Shown here one piece after another: positions 61,215 to 64,000 of a DNA stretch of 64,000 nucleotides. The position numbers were made by a program, and so were the translations under genes. The notes under the pieces were generated by a model. The model saw only the letters and a program-made list of their open reading frames with translations. It was not told where the DNA came from and did no database searches. The stretch comes from Acidobacteriota bacterium (GTDB lineage Bacteria > Acidobacteriota > Vicinamibacteria > Vicinamibacterales > UBA2999), in the NCBI GenBank assembly GCA_020851565.1, contig JADZCN010000139.1, positions 30,703-94,702 on the forward strand, in the 5' to 3' direction. Each line of letters starts with the position of its first letter. Position 1 is the first letter of the stretch.

Positions 61215-62582
61215 ATGGCACTCGCGCGCTACGATGTCGAGTTCACGAAAGACGCGGACGTCTACAAGCAGGCACAGGTGGACGCGCTCGTCGCCGCCCT
61301 CCCCGGCGTCACCGATCTCATCGTCCTGTCGCACGGCTGGAACAACGACATGGCCGATGCGCGCAAGCTGTACAACGAGCTGGTCGGCAACATCGAACAG
61401 ATCCTGGACACGCGGTCGGACCCTGGCGCGCCATCCGCGGTGAAGGCACTGGCCGGCCGCACCTACGCCGTCTGCCAGGTGTTCTGGCCCAGCAAGAAGT
61501 TCACGGACGAGGAGCTCATCCCGGGCGGCGGCGCCGTGACGGCCATGAAGGCCAGCGACAAGGCGCTCATCAAGGCGCTCGAGGCGTTGAAGCGGGATCC
61601 CCTGCGCCTCGGCGGAAAGGAAGCGCCGGCTGCGCGCGCGAGGGCCATCGACCGGGCGATCAAGGCGGTGCCGAGGCTCTCCACGTCCGCGGCGGCACGC
61701 AAGACCTTCGTGGACGCGCTTCGCTCGACCATGCCGAAGAGCAAGGGCGCGAAGGAAGTGGACGATGGGTCCGCGGGCTTCCTGAAGGCGGACCCCGAGA
61801 AGCTGTTCAAGGCGATGTCCGTGGCGGTCGTGGCGCCGGGGCCGAAGACGAGCCGCGGCGGCGCGGCCACGATTGGGATCGGCGGGGGCACGACCGGGGC
61901 GGGCGGCGCGGCGGGGCTCGGCGATCTCGTGGACGGCATCACGGCCGGCGCACGTCGCATCGCGAACTTCGTGACCTACTACCAGATGAAGGAACGGGCA
62001 GGGGAGGTGGGAGCGAAGGGAGTGGCGCCGCTGCTCAAGAAGTGCCGGCAGGCGAACCCTTCTGTGCGGCTGCACCTGGTCGGCCACAGCTTCGGCGGGC
62101 GGCTCGTGACGGCGGCGGCGGCAGGGCTGCCGAAGAACACGGCGAATGTCACGGTGTCCCTGCTGCAGGCCGCCTTCTCCCACAACGCGCTCTCGGCGGA
62201 TTACGGCAAGGGGAGGGCCGGCTTCTACCGCACCGTGCTGGGCGACGCGCGCGTGTCGGGCCCCATCATCGTCACGCACACGAAGAACGACAAGGCCGTG
62301 GGTGTTGCCTATCCCCTGGCGTCGCGCATTGCCAACCAGGTGGCGGCGGCGCTCGGTGACGAGAACGATCCGTACGGCGGGCTGGGCCGGAACGGCGCGC
62401 AGCACACGGCCGAGGCCAACGGGCACAGCGCGACGCTCGGGCCGAAGGGGACTGCATACACGCTAGCGCCAGGCACGGTGAACAACCTGCTGGCGGACGC
62501 CACCATCAAGGACCATGGCGACGTGCGGAGCGAGGCGGTGGCGTACGCGATCCTCTGCTGCAGCGGGGGGATTGGCCAGTAG
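61215..62582 (+). CDS. Large alpha/beta hydrolase
   Basis: The 455-residue protein has the alpha/beta hydrolase elements DLIVLSHGWNNDMADARKLYNE (oxyanion loop region, residues 34-56), LHLVGHSFGGRLVTAAAAGL with nucleophile S292 and IIVTHTKNDKAVGVAYP, where the catalytic Asp may lie. The His is probably in the last 80 residues. Between strand and elbow sits an unusual insertion of about 190 residues with a Gly-rich GIGGGTTGAGGAAG segment. No signal peptide is present. AAGGAG at 61203-61208 precedes the ATG. Lipase or peptidase activity cannot be decided from sequence. Its partner is the S8 protease. Confidence 0.8.
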   Translation: MALARYDVEFTKDADVYKQAQVDALVAALPGVTDLIVLSHGWNNDMADARKLYNELVGNIEQILDTRSDPGAPSAVKALAGRTYAVCQVFWPSKKFTDEELIPGGGAVTAMKASDKALIKALEALKRDPLRLGGKEAPAARARAIDRAIKAVPRLSTSAAARKTFVDALRSTMPKSKGAKEVDDGSAGFLKADPEKLFKAMSVAVVAPGPKTSRGGAATIGIGGGTTGAGGAAGLGDLVDGITAGARRIANFVTYYQMKERAGEVGAKGVAPLLKKCRQANPSVRLHLVGHSFGGRLVTAAAAGLPKNTANVTVSLLQAAFSHNALSADYGKGRAGFYRTVLGDARVSGPIIVTHTKNDKAVGVAYPLASRIANQVAAALGDENDPYGGLGRNGAQHTAEANGHSATLGPKGTAYTLAPGTVNNLLADATIKDHGDVRSEAVAYAILCCSGGIGQ

Positions 62583-62786
62583 GCGCTGCGCCGGGCCGCG
62601 CCCGGGATATTCCCGAGTCTTCGCTCGTGGCCATCGAACTGGTTGGGCGGCGTGTCGCGCAGCGCGCTGATTGGTGTGCTGGTCCCCGGTTCACCGAACG
62701 TGACGACGGGCCACCATTACGGCCCTGCGGCTTTGCCGTCCCGCTCTTCAGGCCGCGCCTGAGAGTAGGATGCATAGTCATACCCG

Positions 62787-63080
62787 ATGCCTAAAGCCAA
62801 GGTCGCTCTCACGGTCGATGCCGAGCTGCTTGATCGTGTGGACGAACTCGTCTCCCGGCATCACTTCAAGAATCGAAGCCAGGCCGTGGAATCGGCTCTG
62901 GCCGAGAAGCTGGCCCGGTTGGCCCGGACGCGGCTGGCCGAAGAATGCGCCAAGCTGGATCCGGTCGAAGAACGTCGCCTCGCCGATGAGGGGCCAGGAG
63001 CCTCGCGCTGGCCACCCGTTGACGCATCGGAGGAAGAGTTGGCGCGAGTGCTCGACGGCCTGATGGAGCTGGTTGGTTAG
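62787..63080 (+). CDS. Ribbon-helix-helix antitoxin-like protein
   Basis: The 97-residue product is a CopG/RHH antitoxin type: a first DNA-binding strand KAKVALTVDAELLDRVDELV, HHFKNRSQAVESALAEKLARLARTRLAEECAKLDP and a flexible acidic C terminus (RWPPVDASEEELARVLDGLM). The family normally precedes a MazF/PemK toxin. None follows; the next 100 bases are an attC-like site. It is therefore an orphan antitoxin, probably a cassette gene. The region upstream (62583-62786) carries no other gene that I can see. A GTTGGGC at 62642 could be an older cassette boundary. Confidence 0.8.
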   Translation: MPKAKVALTVDAELLDRVDELVSRHHFKNRSQAVESALAEKLARLARTRLAEECAKLDPVEERRLADEGPGASRWPPVDASEEELARVLDGLMELVG

Positions 63081-63098
63081 TTCGATTCGCTGTCTAAC

Positions 63099-63196
63099 GC
63101 CTAACGTAATGCCGCTCAGCCGCGAGCGGCAATCACCACGACTCGATTCCGCCGAACCTGCCCGCGCCGCTCGTCGGCTGCAGCGGCTTGTTCGGC
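63099..63196 (+). other. attC-like site 1
   Basis: The site runs from R'' GCCTAAC (63099-63105) to R' GTTCGGC (63190-63196). The inner arms GCCGCT-CAGCCG-CGAGCGGC (63111-63130) and GCCGCTCGTCGGCTGCAGCGGC (63166-63187) pair fully except for two bulged bases, the extrahelical bases typical of integron attC sites. A second RYYYAAC (GTCTAAC) lies directly before R''. Confidence 0.75.
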
Positions 63197-63861
63197 GGCG
63201 CAGGAGTCTCCTTCAACTCATGCCTTCGCAGCATCGTCTGTCTCAAGCGATCGCAACACACGCTTCCAGTCGCGGAGTCCAAGGGGCACTGCCACGGCTA
63301 GCGCCGCCAAGGCAACGGTTGTCAAAACCAAAGCAAAGCGCGGTACCCATGGCAGCACGTCCACAGGCACCACGCGTGGTGGGACCACCGCCAAGACGAC
63401 GACACACGACCAGAAATAGCAGAACGCCGCGCGTGGGCCGATCAGGCTAGCTGGTCCTTGCCGCTGAATCTCACGCCAGGCCTCTCGCTGGCGCTTGGAG
63501 TGATCCTTTCGCAATTCAACCGCGAAGCGCCGCTCTTCCTCAGGAGTGAGATGTTCGCGACCAGCGAGGTCGTTCACGGCGCCCGGCAGGACCAGCAAGG
63601 GCGCGCGCTTGGCCTCAAGTAGCCAGGTCGCAACAACCCCGGCGACGCTGACCAACATGACAAACAGACCGACCAGAAGTGCGCCTCTGTCGAAGCGCAA
63701 CCAAGCCGATAGCATCGACCCGAGGAGAAAGACGAGCACAGAAGAAGGGTGGGTCATTCTCTTTCGCCGTCATGCACCCACGTCCGCCGAACGGCTGGGC
63801 GTTCAGCCGCGCCGCGCGAGGCAGGATACCACCGAGCGCGGGCGTCGGCTCCAATGCCGGG
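63191..63861. mobile_element. Putative integron gene cassette
   Basis: The 671-bp unit begins inside the R' of site 1 (GTTCGGC) and ends inside the R' of site 2. Its own R'' is GCCGAAC (63786-63792), the perfect complement of its 5' GTTCGGC, as expected if the unit once existed as a circle. It carries one gene, read against the usual cassette direction. No integrase gene is in the window. Confidence 0.7.
63218..63757 (-). CDS. Membrane protein carried on the putative cassette
   Basis: The 179-residue protein has four hydrophobic segments in two pairs: residues about 6-20 and 26-46 (LLVGLFVMLVSVAGVVATWLL), then 110-130 (YFWSCVVVLAVVPPRVVPV) and 140-162 (FALVLTTVALAALAVAVPLGL). A charged cytoplasmic loop (HLTPEEERRFAVELRKDHSKRQREAWREIQRQG) joins them. 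I do not recognise a family. Its codon use is somewhat less GC-biased than its neighbours, in keeping with mobile DNA. It lies on the strand opposite to the usual cassette gene direction. Confidence 0.7.
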   Translation of the reverse strand: MTHPSSVLVFLLGSMLSAWLRFDRGALLVGLFVMLVSVAGVVATWLLEAKRAPLLVLPGAVNDLAGREHLTPEEERRFAVELRKDHSKRQREAWREIQRQGPASLIGPRAAFCYFWSCVVVLAVVPPRVVPVDVLPWVPRFALVLTTVALAALAVAVPLGLRDWKRVLRSLETDDAAKA

Positions 63862-63867
63862 TTAGGC
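63786..63867 (+). other. attC-like site 2
   Basis: The site runs from R'' GCCGAAC (63786-63792) to R' GTTAGGC (63861-63867), 82 bp. The inner arms again pair around an AGCCG core with bulged G and A bases in the same places as site 1. The orientation is the same as site 1. Confidence 0.75.
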
Positions 63868-64000
63868 CTCGTGGGGTACAAACCGGGTACATAGGTAACA
63901 CAGGACACCGGGTACATGGGTGACACGTTTAGGCTGGGGCATCGGAGGTGGCGATGCCCTGGCGGGAGACGGTCCCTGTGGAAGAACGCGATCGGTTTAT
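63868..64000 (+). mobile_element. Left end of an IS481-type insertion sequence (truncated by window edge)
   Basis: Directly after attC site 2 there are two 20-nt near-repeats beginning ACCGGGTACAT (63882-63901 and 63907-63926, two mismatches). They resemble the subterminal repeats of IS481-family elements. The transposase frame starts 27 bases later. The exact left tip cannot be fixed. Confidence 0.65.
63954..64000 (+). CDS. IS481-type transposase, N-terminal fragment
   Basis: ATG 63954 is preceded by GGAGGT at 63944-63949. The first 15 residues, MPWRETVPVEERDRF, match the start of IS481-family DDE transposases (usual form MPWKE ... ERxxFV). The gene continues beyond the window. Confidence 0.72.
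   Translation, partial: MPWRETVPVEERDRF

Noticed and set aside
62583..62650. Third attC site ending at GTTGGGC (62642)
   Set aside because: No RYYYAAC partner and no paired inner arms could be found upstream; it may be an old cassette boundary but is not supported.

Overview
The window is about 64 kb of high-GC bacterial chromosome with short intergenic gaps. Several gene types point to Acidobacteriota, probably class Vicinamibacteria. These are two orphan MacB/FtsX-type permeases without an ATPase partner (one with a PadR regulator), a membrane Ser/Thr kinase with a TolB/WD40-like sensor half, an FG-GAP/ASPIC protein, an ECF42-type sigma factor with its DGPF partner, and Tat-type signals of secreted oxidoreductases. 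The taxonomic placement is inference; there is no rRNA or tRNA gene to anchor it.

Layout. 1-3,040: a PIN toxin with the end of its antitoxin, a broken winged-helix/TPR regulator fused head-on to a truncated lipocalin-like gene, and a BON-domain protein. 3,190-11,470: a Rieske oxygenase, a four-gene leftward operon (PMT-like glycosyltransferase, GT2, acetamidase-like, GH88/105-like), a circularly permuted DAAO-like oxidoreductase, and small DUF1801 and DsrE proteins. 11,580-18,220: permease and PadR, kinase, and a repeat-rich secreted protein. 18,516-22,320: methyltransferase, ECF42/DGPF pair, and a VOC-ArsR-SRPBCC operon with two palindromic operators. 22,507-32,236: a tightly coupled rightward polysaccharide/glycolipid operon (GH-GT2 fusion, two ABC exporters, two hexapeptide acyltransferases, two glycosyltransferases). 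32,330-43,540: tyrosinase, FG-GAP protein, DUF2785, MFS transporter, esterase, a second orphan permease, a secreted protein and a cupredoxin.

43,801-50,820 is a leftward histidine operon, hisI-G-D-C-B-H-F-A. It is headed by a histidine-rich leader peptide (seven His in ten codons) and an intrinsic terminator, which is a classic transcription attenuator. Families of 7-10-nt tandem repeats (units such as CTTGGGGT, GGTTCTGG and GGTTCCCG) recur in many intergenic gaps. They have also entered coding sequence: they form the C-terminal tail of HisD and an in-frame insert of about 35 residues in HisH.

51,758-62,582 is the most unusual region. A C25/caspase-like protease, an 89-90-residue beta-rich protein, a SIR2-type NADase-like protein and a membrane-anchored nSTAND1 ATPase with coiled coils and an NTF2-like tail lie in one rightward run. 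After two leftward secreted-protein genes there follows a cytosolic subtilase plus alpha/beta hydrolase pair. The content resembles bacterial conflict or regulated-cell-death systems, with a signal-sensing STAND switch and several candidate effectors, but the exact combination is not one I recognise.

62,580-64,000 looks like integron cassette DNA. Two attC-like sites share the same extrahelical-base pattern and flank a cassette whose own end repeats are perfectly complementary. An RHH antitoxin lies upstream, and the start of an IS481-type transposase immediately downstream runs off the window edge.
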